Source: an uncultured Aquimarina sp.
GTDB lineage: Bacteria > Bacteroidota > Bacteroidia > Flavobacteriales > Flavobacteriaceae
Direction of reading: 5' to 3'
NCBI RefSeq assembly: GCF_947496855.1
Contig: NZ_CANMED010000004.1
Coordinates: 579,285 to 643,284, forward strand
Length of the DNA stretch: 64,000 nt
Shown piece after piece: positions 11,601-22,100 of the stretch (the first letter of the stretch is position 1; each line of letters opens with the position of its first letter). The position numbers were made by a program, and so were the translations under genes. Under the pieces are notes generated by a model. That model was not told where the DNA came from. It ran no database searches and was given only the letters and a program-made list of their open reading frames with translations.

Positions 11601-13759
11601 TAATCTATTTGAAAATCTAATTCTTTCGAATCTAATACCCATTGTTTTACTTCTCCTGAAGTATCTTCTTTAAATATTGTTCTAAGTATCTCATGCCTTT
11701 CTATAGTAGCATTAATAGCTTTCTTAAAGTCATCTACGTCATAACTCCCTTTTAAGGGTAAGGAATATGGCATGTTATAAGCTTTAGAAGCATCTTCAAA
11801 TTGGCTTAATATCCATAATCTCCTTTGAGAATCTGATATCGGGTAACTTTCTGATTCAGCTACTTTTTTTATTTCTTTGTATGTAGCTTTAGTTGATGAG
11901 GTTATCAATTTTGCCTGAGATTCTAACACACAATGTGTAAAGAGGTCCTGCATACTTAAGGACACACCAAAAGCTTTATTAGCCCTTGATTTTAATCGGA
12001 TTAATTTTATACTATTCCCACCTAAAAACAAAAAATTATCATTCTTCCCAATCTTTTCTATAGCAAGAACATCCTCCCAAATTTTAATTAGCTCTTTTTC
12101 TGTTTCGTTAGTTGCGCTCTCATAATTTTCATTTATTGTTATATTTTTTAAGTTTTCTTTTAATGCTATTGAATCAATTTTCCCATTAGCATTAATAGGG
12201 AAAGATTGTAAGCGAATAAACATTGATGGCACTTCGTAATGAGATAAATACTCTAAACAATGTGCCCTAATTTCTTCCTTGCAATCAATATCTGATTTAG
12301 CCACATAAAAACAAACAAGACGCGAATCAGAATCAGTTTCTTTATCAAGCATGCATTTCACCATATCAATTTGCGACAAATTCAGAATCGTACTTTCTAT
12401 CGAATTAAGATCACTGCGCACACCATTTAGTTTTACAATACCATCTTTTCTTCCTTGTACAATTATATTACGATCTGAATCATATTTTCCATAATCACCT
12501 GTTTTATAAATAATGTCTGTTTCATTATTTAATGGATTTTGAATAAATTTTTCCTTTGTTTGCTCTTTGTCTCTTAAATAACCTTTTGATAAAAAAGGTG
12601 TTTTTATATAAATTTCTCCAACTTCATTAATTCGGCATAACTCCTCATCAGAATTTAAAATCAGTAAAACAGTATTTGATATTGGTTTCCCTACACATAC
12701 TACATCTGAAGGAGCACCTTGAAGGTCTTTCTCTACTTTATAAAATGATTTAATCAATGTTGCTTCTGTAGTCCCATACAAGTTAATAATCGTTGTATTG
12801 TTTCCATACACTTCCCTCCAATTTATTATATCTCTATTATATAGCTTTTCCCCGGCTAATAATAAATTTCTAAGTTTAGGGTATTCATTATATCCTAAGC
12901 CTCCTTCTGTATAACCTGACGAAGACAATAACCTAAACATTGTAGGTACCGTATGCAGTAAAGTAATTCCTTGTGATCTTATCCAATTGGATAACTTTAT
13001 GGGTTCTTGTTTTATATCTGTAGGGACTAAACAAAGTATAGCTCCATTTATTAATGGCAGAAAAATATCTCTTAAAGAGGCATCAAAAGCTAATGATATT
13101 AATTGACTAACTTTTTCTTTATCAGTAACACCTAACTCCTTAGATTCCCAATGAATAAAATGACTTAAACTTTTATGGTTTCCCAAAACAGCCTTAGGCT
13201 TCCCACTTGAACCTGAAGTAAAATATATATAACTTGAGTCATCTCCTGATATGGTTACATTCACATTCATTCCTAAAAGATCTGCTTCAAAAAATTCTTC
13301 TATATATGCATCATTACAATATCGATAAATAACATAAATCAATTCGCCATTAGAATCTATATCCAGTACTATAACTTCTGGAATTGTATAGTCATATAAC
13401 TTATTATAGTACTCTATAACAGATAACTCTGAAGGAGAAACTATTGCTGTTTTGGGTTTAATTTTATTATATAATACTGACCAATGGTTTATTTTGTAAT
13501 TTTTATCTAATGGAATATAAATACCTCCAGATTTAAAAATACCCAACAAGGAAAAAATTTGTATAAGATCATTATTAAAAAGAGTTGCTACGACATCCTC
13601 TTTTTGAACCAAACGTAAATTCAATAGATTTGCAACCCTATTTGCATAGGAATTTAAGCTGTCGTAACTAATTGTTTTATTATCGTACTCTATTGCAGTA
13701 GCATTACCTTTTTCTGAAACAATTTTCTCAAAAACACTATGTATTACTTTTTTATCCAT
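8681..13759 (-). CDS. NRPS4: A(unassigned)-T-C-A(Asp)-T
   Basis: This 1692-residue synthetase starts directly with an A domain (about 1-520), then T (about 535-605, LGGNSIK), C (about 620-1050, HHIISDG), a second A (about 1070-1560) and T (about 1590-1665, LGGNSIK) plus a short Lys-rich tail. The first A domain has TSGSSGKPKAVLG in place of the usual core and a pocket code I read as DARHLALLIK. I cannot assign it; the Arg might face an acidic side chain. The second A domain reads DLTKLGHIGK, close to the known Asp codes. Because NRPS3 ends in a C domain and NRPS4 starts with A, one module is split between two proteins. The gene overlaps the 3' end of the racemase gene by 8 nt. An Asp-activating module beside an Asp/Glu racemase and a SyrP-like hydroxylase suggests D-Asp or beta-hydroxy-Asp in the product. 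Confidence 0.94.
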   Translation of the reverse strand: MDKKVIHSVFEKIVSEKGNATAIEYDNKTISYDSLNSYANRVANLLNLRLVQKEDVVATLFNNDLIQIFSLLGIFKSGGIYIPLDKNYKINHWSVLYNKIKPKTAIVSPSELSVIEYYNKLYDYTIPEVIVLDIDSNGELIYVIYRYCNDAYIEEFFEADLLGMNVNVTISGDDSSYIYFTSGSSGKPKAVLGNHKSLSHFIHWESKELGVTDKEKVSQLISLAFDASLRDIFLPLINGAILCLVPTDIKQEPIKLSNWIRSQGITLLHTVPTMFRLLSSSGYTEGGLGYNEYPKLRNLLLAGEKLYNRDIINWREVYGNNTTIINLYGTTEATLIKSFYKVEKDLQGAPSDVVCVGKPISNTVLLILNSDEELCRINEVGEIYIKTPFLSKGYLRDKEQTKEKFIQNPLNNETDIIYKTGDYGKYDSDRNIIVQGRKDGIVKLNGVRSDLNSIESTILNLSQIDMVKCMLDKETDSDSRLVCFYVAKSDIDCKEEIRAHCLEYLSHYEVPSMFIRLQSFPINANGKIDSIALKENLKNITINENYESATNETEKELIKIWEDVLAIEKIGKNDNFLFLGGNSIKLIRLKSRANKAFGVSLSMQDLFTHCVLESQAKLITSSTKATYKEIKKVAESESYPISDSQRRLWILSQFEDASKAYNMPYSLPLKGSYDVDDFKKAINATIERHEILRTIFKEDTSGEVKQWVLDSKELDFQIDYKDLREEEDTSLAAKKYIIKDSYRVFDLSEGPLLRASLLRVSNERYIFYFNMHHIISDGWSLGQLIKDVMNYYNAYNKDIQPNLDELKIQYKDYASWQQSQLEADQLKKHKEYWVNNLSGDLQPLNLPGQKLRPKIKTHNGRRLSTFLSTDITTELKEYCRQQEGSLFMGLLAVWNVLCYKYTSQKETLVGVPIAGRDHKDLENQIGFYVNSLALRNKMDAQESFTTFFKKVKENTLAAYDHQLYPFDRLIEDLNIKRDTSRSPVFDTMLVLHNVEDNYEIFLEKENSSNDIIDQGAVASKLDINIHFQEIDDALSFTVNYNTDLYDKKSIENLINHYKELLNSILSNPTLRIEELGYLKKEEIGKILNDFNSTKVVYPNEKTIIDVFEEQVKIAPNKTACVYRQKKLSYRELNELSNKIASYLSHEKKIEPEDVVAIELDRGDFTLATMLGVLKCGGTYLLLDPELPQDRIQFIIEDSSCKIFLQVDDVIKSINQSNVYNHNAPQINSSSSNLAYLIYTSGTTGKPKGVKIQHKSIVNYVNWFKNTNQITSNDSSIVTSSMAFDLIYTSVFGCILNGGAIHFLDKLVIKDPVEVSRYIEENKITFLKITPTYLNVLLNQVDTPNLINSKNLKLILTGGESQNLTDVQKIISQTNIKLINHYGPSEGTIGVCTFEITKDNLQGFMKNPVIGRPIFNNKIFILGKNLQLQPVGVIGEICIGGEGLAKGYLNRSELTKEKFVQNPFQKEEYIYKTGDLGRWLPNGTIEFLGRKDDQVKIRGYRVELNEIESQLQSKEDIVEAVTKITTDVFGQKEITAYVVSQKKLNTKYLRNYLLDKLPEYMMPGHFVQVDSIPQTKNGKVDKESLPDPKHIEISHQEEYIKPTNKIEERVYLFWKEVLAKERISIKDNFFNLGGNSIKAIKILYKVNKEFGVKINIISLFNYPTIEYLASQIKIAKKQKKIQNTNKQLKEIEL

Positions 13760-14498
13760 GGTAAACCATTTTTTTACTTAGTACTCTACTTTTTAAATTC
13801 AATTTATTTATTACCGTATCCACTAAAACATCTACTGCATCCAAGTAAGGAATCGTTTCCTCAGTTTTACTGTAACCAATCTGAACCTCTGTACAACCAC
13901 CTATTATTAAATCGATATTTTTATTTTTTAACCTATTAACAGCTTCTTGAAAAAGAGCATATGCTTCTTGAGATATTTGTGCAGATTTCAATCCTCCTTG
14001 CATATAAACTGATTTCATAAATTTTTCTTCCTGATCAATATCGTCCAAAGTGATCAGCTCAAAAGGCAAATTCTTAAACTTATTATGAAATAGTTTTGAT
14101 CTTATAGTTCCCGTAGTTGCTAATAAACCAACTCGTTGAACACCTATGTAATCATTCATTATAGTTTCGGCTACCAAATCAATTGGATTTAAAATATTCT
14201 GCTTCAATCCATTTTCTAATTGATTTAAAAAAAAATATGAAGTGATACAGGTTGAGACGATATAATCAACATTACACTTTCTCATTATATCTAAAGACCT
14301 TAAAAGTTGACTATTAGGTGACTCTTCACCATAAACAATTGCTAAGGTTCTATCCGGTACTTGGCTATTGTTATGAACTATAAATTCTGGAAAATCTTGA
14401 TCTTTTATCGCTTGTATATTTTGGATAAGCTTATTAATAAAAAGCAATCCTGCTTTCGTACCCATACCGGATATAATCCCTAGTTTTTTATGACTCAT
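13752..14498 (-). CDS. Aspartate/glutamate racemase family protein
   Basis: The 248-residue protein has the layout of PLP-independent Asp/Glu racemases. The N-terminus GIISGMGTKAG resembles the family's opening glycine-rich motif. One catalytic Cys is in STCITSY (position of the usual CNT motif) and the second is in GGCTEVQ. Such enzymes interconvert L- and D-Asp (or Glu) by two-cysteine deprotonation and reprotonation in the cytoplasm. It sits 3 nt after NRPS3 and overlaps the start of NRPS4, so it is co-translated with the synthetase. No epimerisation domain is seen anywhere in the operon, so supplying a free D-amino acid to an A domain is the simplest role. The Asp-type or the unassigned A domain of NRPS4 would be the receiver. 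The family is well supported. Asp rather than Glu is a guess based on the Asp module nearby. Confidence 0.88.
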   Translation of the reverse strand: MSHKKLGIISGMGTKAGLLFINKLIQNIQAIKDQDFPEFIVHNNSQVPDRTLAIVYGEESPNSQLLRSLDIMRKCNVDYIVSTCITSYFFLNQLENGLKQNILNPIDLVAETIMNDYIGVQRVGLLATTGTIRSKLFHNKFKNLPFELITLDDIDQEEKFMKSVYMQGGLKSAQISQEAYALFQEAVNRLKNKNIDLIIGGCTEVQIGYSKTEETIPYLDAVDVLVDTVINKLNLKSRVLSKKMVYHG

Positions 14499-14501
14499 GA
14501 C

Positions 14502-17500
14502 CTAAAAATTTTCGTCGATAGACATAATTAATTCTTCAGTAAAGCTTTCTTGCTCGTCATTTTCAACGTCGTCTAAAATGCCTTTACAATAATCTTCTAT
14601 GCGACCTGAAGAGTTCTGAACTATCTGTTCAAAAAGAGAAACAAAATCAGTTGATAGTTCATTAATTGCTGAATCATCAAAGAGGTCTTTATTATAGATC
14701 AAGTCATAACGTATCTCTGAACCGGAAACTGTAAAATAAAAAGTAATATCAAACTTGCTTCGGATGTTTAATTCTTTGCTTGATTTTAGCTCTTTCCTTG
14801 CCGTTGTAAATTGTTTTTGTGCTCTTACTTCTTCATTAAGTACCAGCAACGCATCAAACAAAGGACTTCTAGATAAATCCCGAGCTTGTCCTATATCTTC
14901 TATTAATGTATCAAATGGATACTCTTGATGTTCAAATCCTTCTAACACTATATTTTTTACATTTTCGAGTAAATCAGTATAAGTATCTTTATGATTTAGA
15001 TATTGTCTTAATGCAATTGTATTTAAATATAACCCTATTTGATCCTTCAATTCAGGGTTTTCTCTTCCGGCTAATGGGCTACCAACAATGATATCCTTTT
15101 GATATGAATATCGATATAACAGCATATATACTACACTCAAAACATTCATATACAAAGTAGTACCTGTGTTTTGAGCTAATTCTAATAAACTAACAGAAGT
15201 TTCCATGGATAACTGATTGCTTATTACTCCTCCATTATTTGTTTTGACAAGAGGACGTTTCTTAGCAATATTCAAATTCAATTTCGGAATCTCTCCACTA
15301 AATTGGTTTAACCAATATTGTTTATGAGTTTGAAAAATATTCCCTTTAACTTGATTTTGTTTCCAAATAGCATAATCTTTATATTGAATATTTAGTTTTG
15401 GCAACTCCAACTTTTTGCCATTTCTATAATATTCATAATATGCAAGTACATCCTTTGCTAAGACTTCTATTGACCAACCATCACTAATAATATGATGCAT
15501 GTTATAATAAAAAACATATTGATCATCAGAGAGTTTTAGTACACTTACTCGGATAAGAGGACCATTAACTAAATCAAATGGTTTATATGAATCTTCTCTT
15601 GTATATATTTTTACACATTCATCTTTATTTAGTTCTTGGGTAAAATCAATGATATCTATTTGGAAATCTAACTCTTCTTGAGACAAAACATATTGTCTAA
15701 AATCACCTAAATCATCCTCTTTGAAAACAGTTCTTAAAATTTCATGCCTACTTATTACTGCTTTTATTGCTTTTTTAAGGTTTTCAATATCATAATTATC
15801 ATTCAAAATCATGTAAGATGGCATATTATAAGCTACCGAGTTCTCTTCCACTTGACTTAAAATCAACAATCTTCTTTGTGCATCGGACACAGGATAACTA
15901 TCAGCTATTGCAGCTTTTTGAATACTAGAAAAAGTTTTTTTATCACACGATTCTATAAGTCTAGCTTGCTCTCTAAGAGTTGGATTTGAAAATAACTGTT
16001 TAAGTTCCAGTTTTACCTGAAAGGTTTTATGAATGTTTCCTATAAGCCGTGTAGCTTTTAAACTGTGTCCGCCAAGTTCAAAAAAGTTGTGGTGGATTCC
16101 AAAATTATCAGTATTCAGTAATTCTGTCCAAATATTAAATAATTTACTTTCTATTTGATTAGAAGGCGTAATATTTTCTATGACATTTCCTAACAAGTTT
16201 TCTAAAGGAGATGGTAAACTTGATTTATCAATTTTGCCATTAGAATTCATAGGAATTTGTTCCATAATTACTATAAAAGCTGGCACCATATATTCAGGTA
16301 CTTTACTGGAGATATGAGATTTTATATCACTTACCAACAAATTATCCGAAACCGAAACATATGCTACAATACTCTTATCTCCGTCAGGCATTTCAATTAA
16401 CTTTATAACACTTTGTGTAATCTCTGTTAGTGTATCGAGCTGTTTTTTTATTTCATCTAATTCTATACGATATCCTCTAATTTTCACCTGATCATCTATC
16501 CTTCCTAAATACTCCATTTCACCATTATCAAGAAAACGAACCAAATCACCAGTACGATACATTTTTTCATTTTTTGCAAATGGATCTCTTATAAATTTTT
16601 CTGCATCTAACTCTTCTCTATTCAAATATCCACGTGCTACTCCTTCTCCTGCAACGTATAGCTCTCCTGGTCTACCATATGGAAGTAAATGCTGTTCTTT
16701 ATCTAAAATATAACATTGCGCAAACGATAAAGGCTTACCAATTGTACTAACTGGTAATATCAGCGATTTTTGCGTTAATTTCTTAAAGGTAACATGCACT
16801 GTGGTTTCAGTAATTCCATACATGTTTATTAAGTTAACTTCGGGATGCTTTTCACTCCATTCTTTTAATTTTAAAGGATTCAATGATTCTCCTCCAAATA
16901 TGACATATCGTAAAGAAGGAATCTCTAGTTTATGCTCCATAAAATTATAAAATGCGGATGGTGTCTGACTAAATATTGTAACCTTATTATCATTCATTAA
17001 TCTAACAAGAGATTCTGGGTCTCTTGCTTCTTGATCATTAATTACAACAAGATTACCTCCACTTAGAAGACATCCAAAAATCTCCCAAACAGAAAAATCG
17101 AAACAATAGGAATGGAAGAATGTCCAAGAATCATTGGCAGAAAAATTAAATTTCTCATTACAAGATTTAAATAAACTCATTGCATTACGATGTTCTATCA
17201 TAACTCCTTTAGGTTGTCCTGTCGTCCCTGAAGTATATATAATGTATGCTAAATCATTTGGGACAACTTCTACTTTAGGAGCACTCGTATCTGTATCCTT
17301 TATAGTCGAAGAAAATGTATATAAAAAGTCTTCATCTATTATTAATTTACTAGAAGTATCTGAAAGAATAAATGATTTTCTTTCTTCTGGATAATCTGGG
17401 TTTATAGGAACATATGTAGCTCCACATTTAAGAACGGCCAGTAATACAACTATAAGTTCTTCTGATTTTGGTAAAACAACGGCTATAGCATCTTGTACCT

Positions 17501-18974
17501 TCACATCAAAGTGATCTATAAGCATATTAGCCATTTGATTAGAACGAACATGTAAATCCAAATAACTCATGCTTCCTCCTGACCAAGTCAATGCTGTTTT
17601 ATCTTTACACCTTTCAACATTTTGCAAAAAACCACTTACAATTGTACTATCTTCTTTTTCAAAACCTGATATGGTTTTATGTATAAGATTTAATTCTTCA
17701 TCTTTAGATAGTAATGGAATATCTTTTAGTTTCACTTCATCTTCTTTGACTAAAGAAAACAATAGCCTTTGTATTAAATTCAAAAGTGACTCGACGGTAC
17801 CTGAATTAAAATACAACTCATTGTATGTCAAAACAAAATCATAATCTTTTTGATTTTTACTTACTAATAAATTAAAATCATATTTACCCCATCCTTGATT
17901 CGTATCATTTACATCATAGGAGTTCGTGTTATTATTTAGATCATTATCATCATAGACATATAAAATATCAAATAATGCCGTACGACTCATATCCTTTTTA
18001 GGGTTGATCTCACGAACTAACCTATCAAACGGCATAGTCTTATATTCTTCTGATTCTGTTAAGGTCTGATCGACGATCTTACATAGTTTCTTGAGCTCTT
18101 TATCAGTTTGTAAAAAAGTTCGCAATACTACCAAATTCTCTATAGGACCTATTATGTTTTTAGTATTTTCAGTCCGCAAATCCATCAATGTTCCAATAAC
18201 AATATCTGATAACCCTGTTAATTTAACAAGAGCCATTTTATAAGCTGCCAGAAATAAACTACGTGGGTTAATATTTGATTTTTCACAAAATGAATCTATT
18301 TGATTTTGTCGTAATGCAAATTTTTTCTTGTTAGCTTTATATACATGAACTTGTTCTCGTTCTTTATCTGTAGGGAAGTATAATACTTGTAAATCTTTCA
18401 ATTTTGATTTCCAGTAAAAAGAAAGAGATTCTAAATCGTCATCCGTTAACCCATTTTGCCAATTAGAAAAATCTAAATATTGAAAACTTTCATTAAGACC
18501 TGTATCTGTATTATCAATAGCGGTTAAAAATTCTTTCTTTACAAGTTTTAAACTTTTACGATCTATAATTGCATGATGAAATATGAACAAAAAATCTGTA
18601 CTATCGTTTTTACTATCAAAATAGATTTTAAATAAGTATTCTGAATCAAAATCAAACGGTTTTTGACGTAGTTCTTCCTCTCTATTTTTTAGTTCTTGCG
18701 CTTCTAAACAAATTGCTTCAATAGGGAAATCTTCAATTTCAGAAACTTTTTGAAAAATATGATCTTCCTCTTTTAAAAAACCTGTTCTTAGAATACTATG
18801 GTTTTTAGCCAATTGAAGAATTGCCGCCTCTATTGACTCCTTTTTAATTTTTTTATTCACCTTGAAAAACAAAGGGATATTATGATAAATTGGTCCTCCT
18901 ACATAAAGGTCATTTTTCTCAAAATGATCAATAAACCACAAACGTTGTTGGTGATATGAACTTAGGTTTTTCAT
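14502..18974 (-). CDS. NRPS3: C(atypical)-A(Thr)-T-C
   Basis: The protein has 1490 residues. The first C domain (about 1-430) starts at the very N-terminus without a docking domain. Its active-site motif is HHAIIDR, which keeps both His and the Asp but has Arg in place of the Gly. The A domain (about 440-935) has the code DFWSIGMVHK, one residue from the known Thr code DFWNIGMVHK. A T domain (about 950-1025, LGGHSLK) follows, then a canonical C domain (about 1035-1460, HHIISDG) and a short acidic tail. The terminal C domain must serve the A-T that opens NRPS4. The atypical N-terminal C domain faces another C domain at the end of NRPS2, so two C domains meet at that junction. It could be a starter-type, a regulatory or an interface domain; the sequence alone does not decide. 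Confidence 0.94.
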   Translation of the reverse strand: MKNLSSYHQQRLWFIDHFEKNDLYVGGPIYHNIPLFFKVNKKIKKESIEAAILQLAKNHSILRTGFLKEEDHIFQKVSEIEDFPIEAICLEAQELKNREEELRQKPFDFDSEYLFKIYFDSKNDSTDFLFIFHHAIIDRKSLKLVKKEFLTAIDNTDTGLNESFQYLDFSNWQNGLTDDDLESLSFYWKSKLKDLQVLYFPTDKEREQVHVYKANKKKFALRQNQIDSFCEKSNINPRSLFLAAYKMALVKLTGLSDIVIGTLMDLRTENTKNIIGPIENLVVLRTFLQTDKELKKLCKIVDQTLTESEEYKTMPFDRLVREINPKKDMSRTALFDILYVYDDNDLNNNTNSYDVNDTNQGWGKYDFNLLVSKNQKDYDFVLTYNELYFNSGTVESLLNLIQRLLFSLVKEDEVKLKDIPLLSKDEELNLIHKTISGFEKEDSTIVSGFLQNVERCKDKTALTWSGGSMSYLDLHVRSNQMANMLIDHFDVKVQDAIAVVLPKSEELIVVLLAVLKCGATYVPINPDYPEERKSFILSDTSSKLIIDEDFLYTFSSTIKDTDTSAPKVEVVPNDLAYIIYTSGTTGQPKGVMIEHRNAMSLFKSCNEKFNFSANDSWTFFHSYCFDFSVWEIFGCLLSGGNLVVINDQEARDPESLVRLMNDNKVTIFSQTPSAFYNFMEHKLEIPSLRYVIFGGESLNPLKLKEWSEKHPEVNLINMYGITETTVHVTFKKLTQKSLILPVSTIGKPLSFAQCYILDKEQHLLPYGRPGELYVAGEGVARGYLNREELDAEKFIRDPFAKNEKMYRTGDLVRFLDNGEMEYLGRIDDQVKIRGYRIELDEIKKQLDTLTEITQSVIKLIEMPDGDKSIVAYVSVSDNLLVSDIKSHISSKVPEYMVPAFIVIMEQIPMNSNGKIDKSSLPSPLENLLGNVIENITPSNQIESKLFNIWTELLNTDNFGIHHNFFELGGHSLKATRLIGNIHKTFQVKLELKQLFSNPTLREQARLIESCDKKTFSSIQKAAIADSYPVSDAQRRLLILSQVEENSVAYNMPSYMILNDNYDIENLKKAIKAVISRHEILRTVFKEDDLGDFRQYVLSQEELDFQIDIIDFTQELNKDECVKIYTREDSYKPFDLVNGPLIRVSVLKLSDDQYVFYYNMHHIISDGWSIEVLAKDVLAYYEYYRNGKKLELPKLNIQYKDYAIWKQNQVKGNIFQTHKQYWLNQFSGEIPKLNLNIAKKRPLVKTNNGGVISNQLSMETSVSLLELAQNTGTTLYMNVLSVVYMLLYRYSYQKDIIVGSPLAGRENPELKDQIGLYLNTIALRQYLNHKDTYTDLLENVKNIVLEGFEHQEYPFDTLIEDIGQARDLSRSPLFDALLVLNEEVRAQKQFTTARKELKSSKELNIRSKFDITFYFTVSGSEIRYDLIYNKDLFDDSAINELSTDFVSLFEQIVQNSSGRIEDYCKGILDDVENDEQESFTEELIMSIDENF

Positions 18975-19030
18975 TGTTTTTAAGATTTAATGCTATTTTT
19001 CTGAACTTGATATGTGTTAAAATTTATATA

Positions 19031-19145
19031 ACAACATCCGTATCTTAGTTTTTAATTTTTTACATCAAAAACTAAAAAGCTATCTACCCGGACCTTACGT
19101 ATTAAAACGGGCACTATTTTTCTAAATATGGATGTTGTGCGGGTA
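19031..19145 (-). other. Candidate structured RNA element between NRPS2 and NRPS3
   Basis: The 182-nt gap 18975-19156 contains interleaved inverted repeats. ACAACATCC (19031-19039) is complementary to GGATGTTGT (19130-19138). TACCCG (19085-19090) is complementary to CGGGTA (19140-19145). The order a-b-a'-b' is pseudoknot-like. Inside, TAGTTTTT and AAAAACTA (about 19045-19074) form another hairpin, and CCCG (19087-19090) can also pair with CGGG (19108-19111), an alternative fold. No promoter box was seen. It may be an attenuator, a processing site or a remnant of a small inverted-repeat element. Confidence 0.4.
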
Positions 19146-19156
19146 AAGAGTTTATT

Positions 19157-22100
19157 CTAAATTCCGAAAACAGGAATTGTTTTCTTATCAATTAGATGTA
19201 TGGTATTGATCTCTTTTTCTGAATCTTTCAATAATAACTCTACGCATTTACAAAAACGTTTAGCTAATATTGACACTTCTTTTTTGTTAAATATTGTAGT
19301 TTGATATTCTATAGTGTATGATATCTTATTTTCTTCTTGATGGATATAAAAACAGATAGGAAATTTACTTTTTTTCAATTCTTGAGGTTGGGATTTAAAT
19401 GTAAATTCTCCGAAATCTCCTCTGTTAATTGATTCTTGATCTCGATTAATAACATTCAAGCAAACATCTATCCTATTTACCAAACTGAATCCATTAAGTG
19501 ATTGAAAATCATCTAAAATAGCGTCAAAAGGATAGAATGATGAATCAATCATATTTATTTGATTATCCGATGATTTTTGTAATAATTCCTCAATTTTATC
19601 AAAAGGATTAATATGTACATTATAAGGCATCAAATTAAGGTATAATCCGACTTGATCCATTAAATCAGGGTGATTTCTTAAGCTTATCGGAACACTAATT
19701 AATATGTCCTTCTGTCCACTAGCCTTATGAATTAAAACTCCCAATGCAGAAGCTATCAAACTCATTAAACCTCTATCATTACTTTTACAGTATTCTTCAA
19801 TACTATCTGTTAATTTTTTATCGAAGATCTCTGTAAAGTGAGCTCCTCGAAAATCATCAACAGTTACTTGTTTATGCCATTTCTTTTCTTGCTGAACATC
19901 CTTAAGATGCGATTTCCAAAACTCACTCTGAGCTTGAAATTCATTCTCATTTATACGATTCTTAATCCATTTAACATAATCCTTGTATTGAACTTTAAGT
20001 TTAGGAAGTTCAATATTTTTCCCATTATAAATCCGATCGTATACATATGCTAACTCTTTGTTTAAAATTTCATCCGAGCTAAAATCACCAATTATATGAT
20101 GCATCATATATGCCAATATATATTCTTCTTCGTTTTTCTGAATTAGTAATACTCTAAAAAGTGGTGACGTATCTAAATCAAATACGAAATGATTAAAGGA
20201 TTCTAATAATTCATCAACATAACTCCCTGTTATTAATTGATCTTGAGAAACATAAGTTACAACAGAGTTGACATCCACCCGATGACTTATATACTGCACT
20301 ACATCTCCTTTTTTGTTTATAGAAAAAGAAGTTCTAAGTGCTTCATGTCTATCCAATAGATATTGAACTGATTTTTTGAATGTCTCTACATCGAACTTTC
20401 CTTCAATTTTGTAACCAGTTTCAATATTATGAGCCTTAGATCCAGTACTTGTTTGTGATGCTAACCACATTCTTAATTGTTCGTTGGACATCATATATCC
20501 ATCCTCTTGAGATTGAATCGAAGGTATTTCATTAAAAACAATAGAATTTTTCGATTTAAGTAACTTACTTAATCGAAGTATTGTCATATTTCTATATACT
20601 TCTCCTGCGGTAATTTCTATATTGAATTTTTGATTGATCTTATTAATCAACACCATAATTTTAAGGCTATGACCTCCTAGTTCAAAGAAGTTATCGGTAA
20701 CTCCTATATTTTTTATTCCTAGTATCTCTTCCCAAATAAGTACTAATTGCTTTTCTTCTTTGGTAACAGCTGCCACGTACTCTTCTTTAACTAAATCTTG
20801 ATCCGTTATTTTTGGTAGTGCTTTTTTATCAACTTTTCCATTAGAAGTTAATGGAAGTTCGTCTATTTCAACATAATAGTTTGGCACCATATATTCTGGC
20901 AATTCATTACTTAACCCTATACGCAATGCCTGCTTATCTAAATCTTCATTTCCTACCACATAAGCTACCAAAACCTTTTCTTTTTCTACTTCATGATCAA
21001 CGATTACCGCTTGACATACTGATGCTATTCCTAAAAGAACTTGTTCTATTTCCCCAAGCTCAACTCTATATCCCCTTATTTTTACTTGGTTATCTTTTCG
21101 GCCAACAAATTCTATTGAACCATCTTGTAACCATTTGCCTAAATCACCCGTTTTATATAATCGAGTCCCTTTAACAAAAGGGTTATCAATAAATTTTTCT
21201 TTGGTTAATTCTGGTCTATTTAAATACCCTCTAGATAACCCTTCTCCTGAAATACAAATTTCTCCTGTAACACCAATAGGCTGTAACTCTAAATTTTCTG
21301 ATAGAACATAAACCTGAGTATTTACTATCGGACGACCAATAGGAATACTTTCTCCTGTACGATCCTTGAGATCAAAACTGGTAGTAACTACAGTATTTTC
21401 TGAAGGTCCATAATTATTATAAATCTTGAGGTTATTACTATTTTCTGGTAATTTAAGAGCTTCTCCTCCTGTTAAAATTTTAGTATTCCCTAATACAACA
21501 TCCTGAATTACAAGATCTTCACAAATCTTAGTTGGCAAATACGCATGTGTTATTTCGTGATCTCTTAAAAAACCTGTCAATAGACCAGTATCATATCGCA
21601 CCTCTTGATTAGAAATTGGATATAATGATCCACCAGACAGTAAATATGGGTAAATCTCCCATACTGAAGCATCAAACCCAATACCCGCATATAAACTACC
21701 TCTACTGGATGCATCTAGATTATATTCAGAAACATGCCATGAACATAAATTCGATAAACTTTTATGTTCAATCATTACTCCTTTTGGCTTACCAGTTGAT
21801 CCTGAAGTATAAATTATGTATGCCAAATTAGAAGGTGAAATATCTACTTGAGGAAGAGATTTCGATAAATTTTCTTCTCTCTGAAAAACTTCCAAGAAAT
21901 TTTTATCAATAGTAATTTTACAATTGCTGTCTTCCTCTATATAATTAATACGTTGCTGAGGATATGTAGTATCAATTGGAACGTATGCACATCCAGTTTT
22001 CAATACAGCCAGTAAAGAAATTACTAACCATTCAGTTCTTTCTAGTTTTACAGCTACTAAATCTTCTATTGATAATTCATGATTTTCCAACAAATAGTGC

